From SIG565 sp045594065 (lineage in GTDB: Bacteria > Bacillota > Clostridia > Oscillospirales > Acutalibacteraceae): 15,119 bases of DNA. Of this stretch, positions 6,341 to 12,730 are shown piece by piece. Position 1 is the first letter of the stretch, and every line of letters begins with the position of its first letter. A program made the position numbers and the translations under genes. Under the pieces are notes generated by a model. The model was not told the DNA's origin. It worked only from the letters and a program-made list of their open reading frames with translations, and made no database searches. The stretch spans positions 1-15,119 of the forward strand of contig JAZNXU010000037.1 of NCBI GenBank assembly GCA_045594065.1, written 5' to 3'.

Positions 6341-7492
6341 TTAAATATACTGAGCTATCGCAACGACACGCTTAGCTGCATCACGCAATGATTCCAAATA
6401 CGCAAACTCTCCCCTGTTATGTATGTTTCCGCCCGAAACGCCGATAGAATCGACACAGGGAATGCCGTAGCTTGTGATATCGGCGGCATCAGAGCCGCCC
6501 TTGCGCTTATTACCCTCAAGCACGGGCAAACCTGTTTTCTCGAAAATCGCGTTCATACTCTTAAGCAAGCTGACATTTTTCTCGGTATACTCCATAGCAA
6601 CACGGAAAGACTCCTGCTCTACCTCACATTTACAGCCCTTTATATGCTCGGTAGCGGCAATTTCCTGCACCTTGTCGGTTATCCACTCAAGCTGCTCGGC
6701 AGTAGCAAAACGAATATTCACGAAAAACTCACATTTATCGGGAACGGAATTAACCACAGTACCGCCGCTGATAACACCGCAATTGCAGGTAATACCCGCG
6801 TCGTCCTTAATCTTTTCAAGCTCAATGATTTTATATGCTGCATCGGCAATGGCGTTGGCGCCATCAGTTGCCGACTGCGCCGAATGTGCCGCAATACCCG
6901 TAACGGTTAATTTATAAGTGATAATACCCTTGCGCTCAAGGCAAGCTTTCGCCTGCGTATGACCCTCAAGGTTTAAAAAGGCTACCGAATTTTTTGCCTT
7001 TTCACAGATATATTTAATGGTGGCTTTATCGCTTTTTTTGCTTCCGTTTTCCTCATCTGCCTGCAAAAGCAGCTGAACAGGACGCTTGTTGTAGCCACAT
7101 TTTTTAAGAGCCTCTAAAGCGAGCATTCCCGAAACAATACCACCTTTGCAGTCGGTAACCCCGGGACCGTAAATTTTCTCACTATCACGATTTACAGCAG
7201 GGCTACCAAATGAGCCTACAGGGTGAACGGTATCCATATGACCCGAAATACTGAGCGGTGCTTCATTTATTTCGGGATTCAGGGTAATACACAGAACATT
7301 ACCCGCTTTATCGTGCTTAAAATATTCAACCTTAAGCCCGAGATTTCGTGCAATATCGGCAATATACTCCCCTGCTTTATCGACACCCTCTTTATAATCA
7401 GTTGGGCTTTCGATATTGCAGAACTCTTCCCATATATTCAAATATTTATTATAAAGCTCATCAACGGCTTTAAATAACTTATTATGCGGCAT
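6341..7492 (-). CDS. M20-family metallopeptidase (carboxypeptidase G2/ArgE/DapE-like)
   Basis: A 383-residue zinc-dependent amidohydrolase. Catalytic-domain motifs in order: GHMDTV with His85 and Asp87, GPGVTDCKGG with bridging Asp114, DEE with the catalytic pair Glu147/Glu148, Glu176 in NLEG, and the late metal ligand His358 in GNIHNRGEF. The dimerisation (lid) domain falls at about 185-300 and includes the AAHS motif. The closest match by eye is the CPG2-like branch of M20. The substrate (a peptide, acylated amino acid or folate-type glutamate) cannot be assigned. No signal peptide is seen, so it is cytoplasmic. The start is ATG 7492, with AAGGTGGGG just before it; an in-frame ATG 33 bases upstream (7525) has no such site. 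It lies 79 bp after sdaA with no terminator or clear promoter between, so it is probably co-transcribed with it. Confidence 0.9.
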   Translation of the reverse strand: MPHNKLFKAVDELYNKYLNIWEEFCNIESPTDYKEGVDKAGEYIADIARNLGLKVEYFKHDKAGNVLCITLNPEINEAPLSISGHMDTVHPVGSFGSPAVNRDSEKIYGPGVTDCKGGIVSGMLALEALKKCGYNKRPVQLLLQADEENGSKKSDKATIKYICEKAKNSVAFLNLEGHTQAKACLERKGIITYKLTVTGIAAHSAQSATDGANAIADAAYKIIELEKIKDDAGITCNCGVISGGTVVNSVPDKCEFFVNIRFATAEQLEWITDKVQEIAATEHIKGCKCEVEQESFRVAMEYTEKNVSLLKSMNAIFEKTGLPVLEGNKRKGGSDAADITSYGIPCVDSIGVSGGNIHNRGEFAYLESLRDAAKRVVAIAQYI

Positions 7493-7571
7493 TACTGCCC
7501 CACCTTTCAGCATCGGTTTTAGCACCGTAAATTTTATAAATCAAGGAACCGCCTTATCAGGCTATGCATTT

Positions 7572-8777
7572 TTATATCTCGAGCGCATACTTTTTGGCGA
7601 GTCCGCCCTCAGAAGTTTCACGATACATTACCTTTAAATCCTTACCCGTTTCATACATTGTATCAACAATCATATCAAAACTAATCATTCTTGAATCCAC
7701 AAGAAAATCTGCAAGGTTTACGGCATTTAGCGCGCGCATTGCCGCTATGGCATTTCGCTCAATACAAGGAATTTGAACAAGCCCTAAAATCGGGTCGCAG
7801 GTAAGACCCAAATGGTGCTCGATTGACATCTCAGCAGCATATTCAATCTGGTCCAAATCGAGTTCATAAAGCTCTGCTGCGGCAGCAGCCGCCATTGCAC
7901 AGGCAGTTCCTATTTCCGCCTGACAGCCGCACTCAGCGCCGCTTATTGAAGCATTTGTTTTAATAAGGTTTCCTATAATACCGGCAGTAGCGAGTGCGTG
8001 AATAATCTGCTCATCGCTAAAGCCGCGCTTTGTTTGCAGAAATTTAAGTACGGCGGGTACCACGCCGCAAGCGCCACAGGTGGGCGCTGTAACAATTGTT
8101 CCGCCTGAGGCGTTTTGCTCGCTTACAGCATATGCATAGGCGCATATAAGGCGGTTAGTTTTGGTTTCCTCGCTCTCGTCAATATGCTTTTGCCGATACA
8201 GATAACGCGCCTTGCGTTTGGTGCCGATACCACCGTGGAGTATACCCTCTGCTTCAAGTCCGTCACGGATGGCGCCTTGCATAACAGACCATATTTCACT
8301 TAGATATTCCCAAATTTCAGCGCCCTCGCACTCTTCAACATATTGCCAAATGCGAATATCTTTTTCACGGCAATATTTTGAAATTTCGGTAAAAGAAGAA
8401 AGCGAATAAACCTCTTCTTTCTCTTTTAGACTCTCGCCATCTGCTAAAATCTCACCGCCACCGATACTGTAAAAACGGGTGCGCGCTGTTTCTTTTCCGC
8501 CGTTTAAAGCAATAAAATCTAAAGTGTTGGGGTGAAAGTCGGTTGGACTCTCAGTGTCAACTACAATTTCACAATTTTTACCGCTGAATGCCTCTTCTAA
8601 AACGCGGTCTGTCATATGTCCGCGACCTGTTTTGGCAAGTGAGCCATAAAGAATAACCTTGTAGCTTTCGGCATTCGTGTTTTCATTTAAAAATCGGGTT
8701 GCGGCAGCAAGCGGACCTATTGTATGTGAGGAAGACGGTCCCCTGCCTATTCTGTATAAATACTTCAATGATTGCAT
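7572..8777 (-). CDS. sdaA: L-serine ammonia-lyase, iron-sulfur-dependent, single-chain type
   Basis: A 401-residue enzyme that deaminates L-serine to pyruvate and ammonia with a [4Fe-4S] cluster. The N-terminal beta domain carries GPSSSHTIGP (13-22). The alpha domain carries APTCGACG (231-238), SGAECGCQ (279-286) and GLTCDPILGLVQIPC (324-338). Cys285, Cys327 and Cys338 are spaced 42 and 11 apart, exactly as the cluster ligands 343, 385 and 396 of the Legionella enzyme. The order beta then alpha in one chain is the type II form; Firmicutes often split it into sdaAB and sdaAA. The start is ATG with GGGGGTG five bases before it. It has its own promoter and is followed by the M20 peptidase gene; pyruvate from serine fits an amino-acid-fermenting anaerobe. 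Confidence 0.95.
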   Translation of the reverse strand: MQSLKYLYRIGRGPSSSHTIGPLAAATRFLNENTNAESYKVILYGSLAKTGRGHMTDRVLEEAFSGKNCEIVVDTESPTDFHPNTLDFIALNGGKETARTRFYSIGGGEILADGESLKEKEEVYSLSSFTEISKYCREKDIRIWQYVEECEGAEIWEYLSEIWSVMQGAIRDGLEAEGILHGGIGTKRKARYLYRQKHIDESEETKTNRLICAYAYAVSEQNASGGTIVTAPTCGACGVVPAVLKFLQTKRGFSDEQIIHALATAGIIGNLIKTNASISGAECGCQAEIGTACAMAAAAAAELYELDLDQIEYAAEMSIEHHLGLTCDPILGLVQIPCIERNAIAAMRALNAVNLADFLVDSRMISFDMIVDTMYETGKDLKVMYRETSEGGLAKKYALEI

Positions 8778-8796
8778 AGTAGCACCCCCAACTTTA

Positions 8797-8824
8797 ATTG
8801 TAACATATTTACAGTTTATTGCAA
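8797..8824 (-). promoter_or_regulatory. probable sdaA promoter
   Basis: On the minus strand TTGCAA (8824-8819), a 16-bp spacer and TACAAT (8802-8797), within 30 bp of the start codon and just after the stop of the FAD/Rieske gene. Both hexamers deviate from consensus. Confidence 0.5.
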
Positions 8825-8834
8825 CAAATTTCTA

Positions 8835-10142
8835 CTAATTATTTTTTAGATTTCCCGTTGCGGGGCCCTCTAAAAGTTTACCGCTATCATCAAATCGCGA
8901 GCCGTGACATGGGCAATCCCAGCTGTGCTCTACGCTATTCCATTTAAGCGCACAGCCTAGGTGTGGGCAACGCTTGGTGGTGGGGGAAAGCAGATTAGCA
9001 ACCGTTTCGACACCATTTACTAAAAGCTGTGGCTTTAGTATACTACGCGAGGGATTAAAGACCTCTGCAAACTCATTTTTATTTCCTGTTAGCATATCAC
9101 AAAGTAGTTCTGCCGCCACCATTGCGCCACTCATTCCCCATTTATTAAAGCCTGTAGCAACATACAGATTTTTACTCGAAGCCGAGTAATGCCCGATATA
9201 CGGCACCAAATCTAAACTCATACAGTCCTGAGTAGCCCATCTGGCTACCTCACGCGAATTTGGATAATTACCCGTTTGAAACTGCTTTAGCTCAGAGTAG
9301 CTACCGCCCTTTTTACCCGTTCTGTGCCCTCCGCCGCCAAGCAACAAAAGGTCACCGTGGTTTCTAAAGGAAAGACCCGTATCATTCTCGTCAACATACA
9401 TACCTTTAACCTCCCGAGCGTTCTCAAGCGCTAACACATAAGAGCGGTGCTGATAAAGCTTTAAAAAATAACTGCCGTGCTTATTTATAAATGGAAAATG
9501 TGTTGCCACCACTACCCTGTCTGTATAAATTTTACCGTGCTCAGTAACCGCAATGTTATTCACCATTTCGCGCACCTTGGTGTGCTCATAAATATTTAGA
9601 TTTTCAGTTATTTTGGATAAAAACTCAAATGGATGAAACTGCGCCTGATTTGGTACACAAACAGCGCCCTGAGTGTAAAGCGGCAGTGGCAATTCCTTGC
9701 AAAAATGTGCCTCACAGCCGATTTTTTGAAGCGCCGCCAATTCGTCGGCAAGCACCACGGGGTCATCAACCGAATAGACATAGTTGTCTTTTGTAGCATA
9801 ATCGCAATCAATATTTCGGCATAACTCCGCGTATTTTTCAAGCGCCTTTTTATTGGCAAGGTAGTAACCTTTAGCATTCTCGAGCCCACGGCTTTTTAAT
9901 AGCTTATGATAATTAAGACCGTGCTGCAGGGTTATCTTGGCGGTAGTGTTAGCCGTAACGCCGCCGCAAATACAGTTTTGTTCCACCAGCACATATTTAA
10001 CACCCTGCTGATGTAAAAAATAGGCAGTTAAAATTCCCGTTATTCCCCCACCGATAATTAAAACATCGGTTTTAATATCCTCGCGTAAGGTCGGAAAGTG
10101 CGGCATTTCTACGCTTTCTTGCCATAAAGATTTGTTATTCAT
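8835..10142 (-). CDS. FAD-dependent oxidoreductase with C-terminal Rieske [2Fe-2S] domain (YhfW-like)
   Basis: A 435-residue two-domain protein. The N-terminal DAO-type flavoprotein fold has the dinucleotide motif GGGITG (31-36) after DVLII, followed by a conserved acidic residue in LVEQ, and a late FAD contact region NLYVATGFNKWGMSGAM. The C-terminal part is a short Rieske domain, CPHLGC ... CPCHGSRF, with ligands Cys392-x-His394 and, 15 residues later, Cys410-x-x-His413. The same layout occurs in B. subtilis YhfW, whose substrate I do not know. It is shorter than YhfW-type proteins (about 500 residues), ending soon after GPATGNL. The likely role is a cytoplasmic electron-transfer oxidase or dehydrogenase. 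The start is ATG with GGGTG, which lies inside a hairpin. It is expressed from a distant promoter through a structured leader with a terminator, so regulation by attenuation is likely. Confidence 0.9.
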   Translation of the reverse strand: MNNKSLWQESVEMPHFPTLREDIKTDVLIIGGGITGILTAYFLHQQGVKYVLVEQNCICGGVTANTTAKITLQHGLNYHKLLKSRGLENAKGYYLANKKALEKYAELCRNIDCDYATKDNYVYSVDDPVVLADELAALQKIGCEAHFCKELPLPLYTQGAVCVPNQAQFHPFEFLSKITENLNIYEHTKVREMVNNIAVTEHGKIYTDRVVVATHFPFINKHGSYFLKLYQHRSYVLALENAREVKGMYVDENDTGLSFRNHGDLLLLGGGGHRTGKKGGSYSELKQFQTGNYPNSREVARWATQDCMSLDLVPYIGHYSASSKNLYVATGFNKWGMSGAMVAAELLCDMLTGNKNEFAEVFNPSRSILKPQLLVNGVETVANLLSPTTKRCPHLGCALKWNSVEHSWDCPCHGSRFDDSGKLLEGPATGNLKNN

Positions 10143-10148
10143 TATATC

Positions 10149-10172
10149 ACCCGAAAATAGTTTCTCTCGGGT
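10149..10172 (-). promoter_or_regulatory. hairpin covering the ribosome binding site of the FAD/Rieske gene
   Basis: On the minus strand ACCCGA (10172-10167) pairs with TCGGGT (10154-10149), and A-rich/T-rich flanks inside can extend it. The GGGTG ribosome binding site (10152-10148) is half of the stem, so folding would block translation. The paired arms are perfect. Confidence 0.6.
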
Positions 10173-10191
10173 AATAATTTATATACAGCGC

Positions 10192-10220
10192 AAAAACGCC
10201 CCTATCTTTCGATAAGGGCG
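10192..10220 (-). terminator. intrinsic terminator inside the leader of the FAD/Rieske gene
   Basis: On the minus strand a 10-bp stem (10220-10211 with 10206-10197, one G-U) closed by a GAAA tetraloop and followed by TTTTT. It lies 50 bp before the start codon and after the promoter, so it works as an attenuator, not at the end of a gene. Confidence 0.85.
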
Positions 10221-10419
10221 GAATATTTAGTCTCGGTACCCTCGCCATTTCGAGTAGCGCCGAGTAAAGAATAGGAACGAAACTGTTAAAAACAGCCTGT
10301 CGGAACAGCCAAACTGTTGTTATGGCTCAGAAACCGTGTGCACCGATTCTCCGTATCTGTTATATTTATTAAACTACATATTTTTTAAAAGCATATAAAA
10401 AACTTATAGTATAGAGGAT

Positions 10420-10448
10420 ATTATACCAGAACTGTGAAGAGGCTGCAA
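10420..10448 (-). promoter_or_regulatory. sigma-A promoter of the FAD/Rieske transcript
   Basis: On the minus strand TTGCAG (10448-10443), a 17-bp spacer and a perfect TATAAT (10425-10420). It starts a leader of about 270 nt. Confidence 0.7.
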
Positions 10449-10597
10449 GGGCATTTAAGTGAAGTATCGGCTTTGCAGTTATGTTTTGCATAATGAAGTT
10501 AAGTATGCCACCCACGCTCGATGGCTCTTCTTTTACCGTAGGCATGCTTCACGCACCTAATGTGTATTTATCATACCAAAACCCACTTAGTTTCCAC
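10449..10597. other. intergenic stretch without a gene
   Basis: No coding signal: the open frames here run through the neighbouring terminator and have no ribosome binding site. One inverted repeat is visible, AAGTATGCC (about 10499-10507) against GGCATGCTT (about 10542-10550), 9 bp with one mismatch or wobble and a loop of about 34 nt. I see no promoter or U-tract attached to it. Confidence 0.5.
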
Positions 10598-10633
10598 AAA
10601 AGAAAGCCAAGTCTTTCAACTTGGCTTTCTTTT
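10598..10633. terminator. bidirectional terminator after the PspC-domain gene
   Basis: A 15-bp stem (10598-10612 with 10619-10633), with A-rich and T-rich outer parts giving a U-tract on each strand, 63 bp after the stop of the PspC-domain gene. It shares the core CCAAGTCTTTC with the hairpin after tspO. Confidence 0.85.
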
Positions 10634-10696
10634 TTCATGTTTGAATTTAATAGCACAAATGAAATGTGCTTGAAAATTGAGAATTTCTCTGCTATT

Positions 10697-11851
10697 TTAT
10701 GGCTTCTTAATATTCACTCCAAAATAAAATCCTAACTTCTTTGCGATTGCCAAAGCAAAATACGCAAGGACACCAATACCAGCAAAACAGCAGAAAATTA
10801 GCATTATATATCTGACTGTGTCTACTTTCCAGCCTTGACCGGCAGAAAGCATACTGCAAACACCCAGGAACTTCTTTTGTGGAAAATATTCCCCTAGTTC
10901 AAAAGAACCGACATTATTTTCTGTAAGCTTATCGGTAGGATTTAATCTCAACATTGGATTTACCGCTTTTGCAAACTTTGATAAAGAACCAAACAAAGAC
11001 TGCCTCGAAAAATCTTGCTTTTCAAAGTGCTTTGCATATTTTATAAAATCTTTTGCTGAAGCATCTTTTTTATCCTTATGTTGCACATAATATGTCAGTT
11101 CTTTTTTTAATTTCTTTGGACAATCGAAGTTGCCTATCTCCTTAACCTTGTTCTCGTAAACATTGCGCAATTCGTGATAATAAGCCTCATAACCCAGCAA
11201 GAACATTCTAGGCTTGACATTTGCATAATTATAGTATCGATTCGATTCTCTAATTGTTGTGCTGTAAAAATATCCGTAATCAACTGTTAAGGCACTATAC
11301 CGTTTTCCTTGGTAAACACTATGTTGTTCCGCCGTATATGAAAGCAATATATTCATACAATATGCTTCGATTATATTTAGATCTCTCGCAAATTTTCTTT
11401 TATTATATTTAGGAATAAATTTGTTTAACTCATAAATATCTTTTTCTAAAATATCACTCTTATTTACTTTAATATATCTTTGAATTTCAGCGATTTCACG
11501 AAGAACAACAGAGTCAGATGCTGAAACCAAAATATCAGAAAAATAAAATAATGCTAACGCCCTTAAAAATAAGCGCCTAATATCATACAAAGAATTTACC
11601 GCAACCTGATATTCATCCTTGTATATATCGTTAACTTCAGCAAGACTTTGAAGTTTTTTTAGTAACTCAAAATAATTTGATGCACCTTCATACTCTAATG
11701 GATAAACTAAATATTCCTTAGTAAGATATCTTAAATCAACAACGCAATTTGCTATCCCTTCACTTCTAGCCCTATTATAGTAGGAAGAAGCCAAGTTGAA
11801 ATCGCCTTCAAGAATCTTTGATTTTGCATAAGATAAAACAGGAAACGACAT
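10697..11851 (-). CDS. uncharacterised helical protein with C-terminal PspC-like membrane domain
   Basis: A 384-residue protein. About 320 N-terminal residues are predicted soluble, almost wholly alpha-helical and rich in Lys, Tyr and Glu. The first 35 look like a single TPR-type helix pair (AKSKILEGDFNLASSYYNRAR); no catalytic motif was recognised. The C-terminus (about 322-375) resembles a PspC domain: KKFLGVC, then Asp-x-x-x-x-Arg-Tyr, then one hydrophobic membrane helix (about 346-370). PspC domains sit in envelope-stress and anti-sigma-type membrane proteins, so the soluble part should face the cytoplasm. The start is ATG 11851, seven bases after GGAGGG; an upstream in-frame ATG overlaps that site. 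The gene is clearly more AT-rich than its neighbours, lies beside recombinase genes, and is divergent from a small HTH regulator, all of which suggest horizontal transfer. The function is unknown. Confidence 0.75.
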   Translation of the reverse strand: MSFPVLSYAKSKILEGDFNLASSYYNRARSEGIANCVVDLRYLTKEYLVYPLEYEGASNYFELLKKLQSLAEVNDIYKDEYQVAVNSLYDIRRLFLRALALFYFSDILVSASDSVVLREIAEIQRYIKVNKSDILEKDIYELNKFIPKYNKRKFARDLNIIEAYCMNILLSYTAEQHSVYQGKRYSALTVDYGYFYSTTIRESNRYYNYANVKPRMFLLGYEAYYHELRNVYENKVKEIGNFDCPKKLKKELTYYVQHKDKKDASAKDFIKYAKHFEKQDFSRQSLFGSLSKFAKAVNPMLRLNPTDKLTENNVGSFELGEYFPQKKFLGVCSMLSAGQGWKVDTVRYIMLIFCCFAGIGVLAYFALAIAKKLGFYFGVNIKKP

Positions 11852-11875
11852 AAATAATCCCTCCAAAACAAAAAC

Positions 11876-11928
11876 AATAACCGATATTGGTTAATATAAT
11901 TATATACTTTAATCGGTTATTATGTCAA
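11876..11928 (-). promoter_or_regulatory. promoter of the PspC-domain gene with TAACC/GGTTA operator sites
   Basis: On the minus strand a perfect TTGACA (11928-11923), an 18-bp spacer and TATAAT (11904-11899). A perfect 10-bp inverted pair, AATAACCGAT (11876-11885) and ATCGGTTATT (11912-11921), flanks the -10; one copy is inside the spacer. A third half-site, GGTTA at 11889-11893, forms its own small palindrome with TAACC (11878-11882). The likely ligand is the adjacent HTH protein, repressing this promoter and perhaps its own, whose hexamers I could not fix. Confidence 0.7.
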
Positions 11929-11946
11929 TAGGGAGGATTGAAATTT

Positions 11947-12156
11947 ATGATTTCCTATAATAAATTATGGCAAACTATGAAAGAAAAATGTGTTACACAA
12001 TACACACTTATTAAAAAGTATAATATCAGCCCAGGTCAGATTACACGATTAAAACGCAACGAAAGTGTAAGCACCCATACAATTGAATTGTTTTGCAAGA
12101 TATTAAAGTGTAACGTTGAAGATATTATGCAATATATAGATGATGAAGAATTATAA
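11947..12156 (+). CDS. small Cro/C1-type helix-turn-helix regulator
   Basis: A 69-residue single-domain XRE-family DNA-binding protein. The helices are readable: LWQTMKEKCV, TQYTLIKKYNI, then SPGQITRLKRNE as the recognition helix, STHTIELFCKILKC, and NVEDIMQYI. The length matches the minimal one-domain regulators common on mobile elements. The start is ATG 11947, ten bases after GGGAGG; the TTG at 11938 lies too close to that site. It is divergent from the PspC-domain gene with about 95 bp between them, and the repeated half-sites in that gap are its probable operator. A terminator starts at its stop codon. It could be an autorepressor and repressor of the neighbour, or an antitoxin-like partner; the first is more likely from the layout. 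Confidence 0.88.
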   Translation: MISYNKLWQTMKEKCVTQYTLIKKYNISPGQITRLKRNESVSTHTIELFCKILKCNVEDIMQYIDDEEL

Positions 12157-12184
12157 AAAGCCGCAGCATTCGCGGCTTTTGTTA
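12156..12184 (+). terminator. intrinsic terminator of the HTH gene
   Basis: A 9-bp stem AAAAGCCGC/GCGGCTTTT (12156-12164 with 12172-12180) with a 7-nt loop, running into TTTTGTT. It begins on the last base of the stop codon. Confidence 0.9.
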
Positions 12185-12198
12185 TTATTATATAGGCA

Positions 12199-12235
12199 GT
12201 GGGGTGCAAGTCAATTTGCACAAAGTGCAACCCCA
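12199..12235. repeat. inverted repeat with nested palindrome
   Basis: The outer arms TGGGGTGCA (12200-12208) and TGCAACCCCA (12226-12235) pair with one bulged base. The inner TTGCA/TGCAA (12216-12220 with 12226-12230) competes for the same right arm. No U-tract follows. It is the first of a series of hairpins in the gene-free stretch 12181-12541. Confidence 0.6.
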
Positions 12236-12289
12236 TTTTGTGTTCGCTAATGCGGAATGATATTGTGTCATGCGGACACAAACACAAAA
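12236..12289. repeat. nested inverted repeat
   Basis: The outer pair TTTTGTGTT (12236-12244) and AACACAAAA (12281-12289) is perfect. Inside it, TTGTGTC and GACACAA form a 7-bp hairpin with a 5-nt loop (about 12264-12282), sharing bases with the outer pair, so the two folds compete. Confidence 0.55.
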
Positions 12290-12347
12290 AAGCTCGAACC
12301 TGGTTTTATTAAACTGCCAAACTTCTGCGCTACTTATGTTTTGTACA

Positions 12348-12403
12348 GTCGACTCTTGCGGTGCCCGACAAAAGCTTCCTTGGAGCGTCGCTTTTTTGTC
12401 GAC
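12348..12403. repeat. inverted repeat bounded by two GTCGAC copies
   Basis: CGACAAAAGC (12366-12375) pairs with GCTTTTTTGTCG (12390-12401) with two unpaired T. The palindrome GTCGAC occurs at 12348-12353 and 12398-12403, each followed by a C/G-rich stretch, which suggests a small repeat unit. Confidence 0.5.
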
Positions 12404-12412
12404 CGCTGCGCC

Positions 12413-12459
12413 TTTCAAACCGCACCTGCATCTGCCACCGGCAGCGGTGCGGTTTGAAA
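12413..12459. repeat. strong GC-rich inverted repeat
   Basis: Perfect 14-bp arms (12413-12426, TTTCAAACCGCACC, with 12446-12459) enclose a second 5-bp stem CTGCC/GGCAG (12432-12436 with 12440-12444). It lacks a U-tract, so it is not a standard terminator. Just after it, ACTGAGC/GCTCAGT forms a further 7-bp palindrome (12466-12481). Confidence 0.75.
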
Positions 12460-12541
12460 CTACCAACTGAGCCCGCTCAGTCGGCATAGTACAAGGCTGT
12501 TAACCGTAATATTACACGCTCGGGCTATATTATAAAAAGCC

Positions 12542-12580
12542 AAAAAGAAAAACCATCCACAAGGGATGGTTTTCTTTTTG
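12542..12580. terminator. intrinsic terminator-like hairpin, bidirectional
   Basis: CCATCC/GGATGG (12553-12558 with 12564-12569) is extended by A-rich (12542-12552) and T-rich (12570-12579) arms with one bulge. The sequence CAAAAAGAAA at its left edge also begins the tRNA and cysteine synthase terminators. Confidence 0.7.
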
Positions 12581-12599
12581 TCTCTCCTGTCCGAAAAAG

Positions 12600-12641
12600 A
12601 ACTGGTGAGAAACCCTTGATTTTACTGGGTTTTCCCCAGTT
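12600..12641. repeat. imperfect inverted repeat
   Basis: AACTGG (12600-12605) pairs with CCAGTT (12636-12641), and AAACCC (12610-12615) pairs with GGGTTT (12627-12632), with small internal loops. No U-tract on either side is convincing. It lies between two terminators downstream of the recombinase genes. Confidence 0.55.
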
Positions 12642-12668
12642 TTCTTTACAAATTGATTATACCACAAA

Positions 12669-12707
12669 AAATAACTTTCCGCAATACAAAAATGCAGAAA
12701 GTTATTT
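12669..12707 (-). terminator. intrinsic terminator of the recombinase operon
   Basis: The perfect 11-bp arms AAATAACTTTC (12669-12679) and GAAAGTTATTT (12697-12707) are followed on the minus strand by TTTTTTG. It lies 24 bp after the recombinase stop codon. Confidence 0.82.
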
Positions 12708-12730
12708 CATTTTATATTATTTTTTGAAAT

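Larger units (their letters stand above)
10143..10413 (-). ncRNA. structured 5' leader of the FAD/Rieske gene, candidate riboswitch or attenuator of unknown class
   Basis: About 270 nt separate the predicted transcription start (near 10413) from the ATG. On the minus strand, in order: a 5' stem-loop region (10350-10329); three overlapping AACAG/CTGTT-type hairpins (10318-10304, 10308-10297, 10295-10283) whose arms can exchange partners; a closed domain CTCGG/CCGAG (10264-10260 with 10236-10232) holding an inner hairpin CGCTA/TGGCG; an intrinsic terminator (10220-10192); and a hairpin over the ribosome binding site (10172-10149). The inner hairpin and the terminator each use a U-G pair that would be a C-A mismatch in plus-strand RNA, and the terminator loop is GAAA on this strand, so the RNA is made from the minus strand. 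I compared it from memory with the S-box, T-box, TPP, FMN, cobalamin, lysine, glycine, fluoride, Mn, c-di-GMP and ydaO consensus elements and found no match. Confidence 0.6.

Noticed and set aside
10230..10265. T-box leader upstream of the FAD/Rieske gene, because of GGGTACCGAG followed by a CCCTT-containing terminator
   Set aside because: The T-box sequence with its UGGN bulge is missing, no specifier stem was recognised, and the gene is not an aminoacyl-tRNA or amino-acid gene.
10481..10735. 84-codon plus-strand open frame
   Set aside because: It runs straight through the terminator at 10598-10633 and into the end of the PspC-domain gene, with no ribosome binding site.
12188..12487. 99-codon minus-strand open frame in the gene-free stretch
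   Set aside because: It lies across several inverted repeats, has no ribosome binding site, and its Cys/Arg-rich translation shows no domain; the frame is explained by hairpin sequence.
12466..12526. tRNA-Asn-like stretch (GCTCAGTCGG, then GGCTGTTAACC)
   Set aside because: The D-arm and anticodon-loop words resemble tRNA-Asn, but the anticodon stem does not pair, there is no T arm with TTCGA, and the span is too short; at best a decayed fragment.
4519..12550. 12-bp repeat GCCAAAAAGAAA at 4519-4530 (tRNA 3' end) and 12539-12550 as a possible attachment-site pair
   Set aside because: Both copies are the A-rich left arms of terminators, which explains the match, and the recombinase genes lie outside the interval they would define.
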